A stretch of 64,000 bases of DNA from assembly GCF_036345155.1 (NCBI RefSeq), contig NZ_CP107772.1:6820001-6884000 (forward strand). The letters are read 5' to 3'. The notes under the pieces were generated by a model. That model was not told where the DNA came from. It made no database searches and saw nothing but the letters and a program-made list of their open reading frames with translations. The stretch is from Streptomyces sp. NBC_00582. GTDB lineage: Bacteria > Actinomycetota > Actinomycetes > Streptomycetales > Streptomycetaceae. Below, piece by piece: positions 63,425 to 64,000 of this stretch (its first letter is position 1; each line of letters begins with the position of its first letter). The position numbers and the translations under genes were made by a program.

Positions 63425-64000
63425 GCGACGGGGCAACCCTGATCGACCCGTCCGGCATACCCCACTTCATCGGTGATCTGTCCACCCTGGACACGGACGT
63501 GATGTTGCTGACCGCGAACGCGGCCCAGTTCCGGGCGTCGGGCGCGGACGTCCACACCACGTTCCAGAACCTCTCCGCCGTCTACCGCACTCCTGACGCG
63601 GCCGACCTGCTCTCCTCCACCCAGCCGGTGAAGGCGAAGGCGGACGGTTTCGCCGACGACCTGGAGAAGGTCGCGTCGGCGCTGTCGGACTACAGCGCCG
63701 AGGTGCAACCCCTGGTGGAGAGGCTGGCGACCCTCAAGACGGACGCGACGGCCTTCGTGCAGTCGCTGTCCGGGGACGACGACTGGCGCAAGGACCAGGA
63801 CAAGGTCGACCGCAACAACGAACTCTGGCGGGACGTCAACCACACGGTGGCGGCCTTCCAGGCGGCCGAGCGGACCTGCCACAACAAGATCACCGCCCTG
63901 GTCGGCGGTTCGAAGATCACCGCGGACGACGGCTCGCACGGCGACCACATGTACGGCTACCGGGCCGACGACCTCGACCACGCGCCAAACACCCCGTGGG
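63421..64000 (+). CDS. Start of a putative type VII-secreted or toxin-like protein (partial)
   Basis: The first 193 codons of a protein that continues beyond the window. It starts GTG within the preceding stop (GTGA) and reads VSDGATLIDPSGIPHFIGDL, then helical segments (DVMLLTANAAQFRASGADVHTTFQNLS, YRTPDAADLLSSTQ) and NNELWRDVNHTVAAFQAAERTCHNKITALVGG. This resembles the N-terminal targeting region of large Streptomyces secreted proteins with toxin or repeat C-termini. No catalytic domain is visible in the portion present. The frame has no stop up to 64000. Confidence 0.7.
   Translation, partial: MSDGATLIDPSGIPHFIGDLSTLDTDVMLLTANAAQFRASGADVHTTFQNLSAVYRTPDAADLLSSTQPVKAKADGFADDLEKVASALSDYSAEVQPLVERLATLKTDATAFVQSLSGDDDWRKDQDKVDRNNELWRDVNHTVAAFQAAERTCHNKITALVGGSKITADDGSHGDHMYGYRADDLDHAPNTPW

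Noticed and set aside
1..64000. CRISPR arrays, rRNA genes, known riboswitches
   Set aside because: No regularly spaced repeats with unique spacers, no rRNA sequence, and no recognisable riboswitch core were seen.

Overview
The window is high-GC actinobacterial DNA, almost certainly from a Streptomyces chromosome. The evidence is strong GC bias at third codon positions, frequent GTG starts with GTGA/ATGA gene overlaps, the adpA-orn pair with its TTA (bldA) codon, and the desferrioxamine locus with DmdR-type iron boxes. From memory, the core gene order (orn, adpA, glmS paralogue, desDCBA, desFE, leucine-catabolism genes, acyl-CoA dehydrogenase, thioesterase, agmatinase) follows the SCO2770-SCO2793 part of S. 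coelicolor A3(2).

Layout. 1-2.8 kb: right end of an integrated element (XRE-type regulator, a 77-residue protein, tyrosine integrase) abutting the 3' end of tRNA-His. 3.0-9.8 kb: orn, adpA, a small membrane protein, a universal stress protein, a YaaH-type membrane protein, and glmS with a small partner gene. 9.9-14.1 kb: Tat-exported phosphatase, a DUF4429/SHOCT-like protein and an unusual membrane protein that joins a sigma-like region, a zinc-finger-like motif and a ricin-type domain. 14.3-21.4 kb: desferrioxamine biosynthesis (desABCD) and uptake (desEF), with two iron boxes and a strong terminator. 21.5-29.4 kb: a leucine/isovalerate catabolic operon with a divergent TetR gene and twin operators, then an acyl-CoA dehydrogenase and a thioesterase. 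30.3-36.3 kb: a phosphatase-like protein, PucR regulator, agmatinase-family enzyme, ThDP enzyme and a double-GNAT protein. 36.3-50.3 kb: envelope and secreted proteins (nuclease, GT39-type membrane protein with a glycine-rich insert, beta-lactamase-fold protein, phytase-like esterase, fused ABC exporter, S37-type peptidase, NagZ-type GH3). 50.4-56.8 kb: haloalkane dehalogenase-like hydrolase, two LysR regulators, EamA transporter, an EPSP synthase variant, GNAT and a small hydrolase. 57-58.4 kb: nested mobile cluster. 58.4-62.9 kb: LacI regulator divergent from a three-gene sugar catabolic operon. 63.0-64.0 kb: an ESX-like small protein and the start of a larger, probably type VII-secreted protein that runs off the window.

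The most unusual structure is the mobile cluster at 56983-58442. A roughly 170-bp inverted-repeat element (family A), an IS630-type insertion sequence and a second 169-bp inverted-repeat element (family B) sit end to end, each joined through a shared CTAG. The transposase gene has no stop codon of its own: it reads to the last base of the IS and is closed by the TA duplication plus the next G. Two more family A copies lie at 27929-28097 and, internally deleted, at 11547-11610, both also in CTAG and just downstream of genes. I found no CRISPR array, rRNA operon, phage structural genes or large biosynthetic cluster apart from the siderophore genes.
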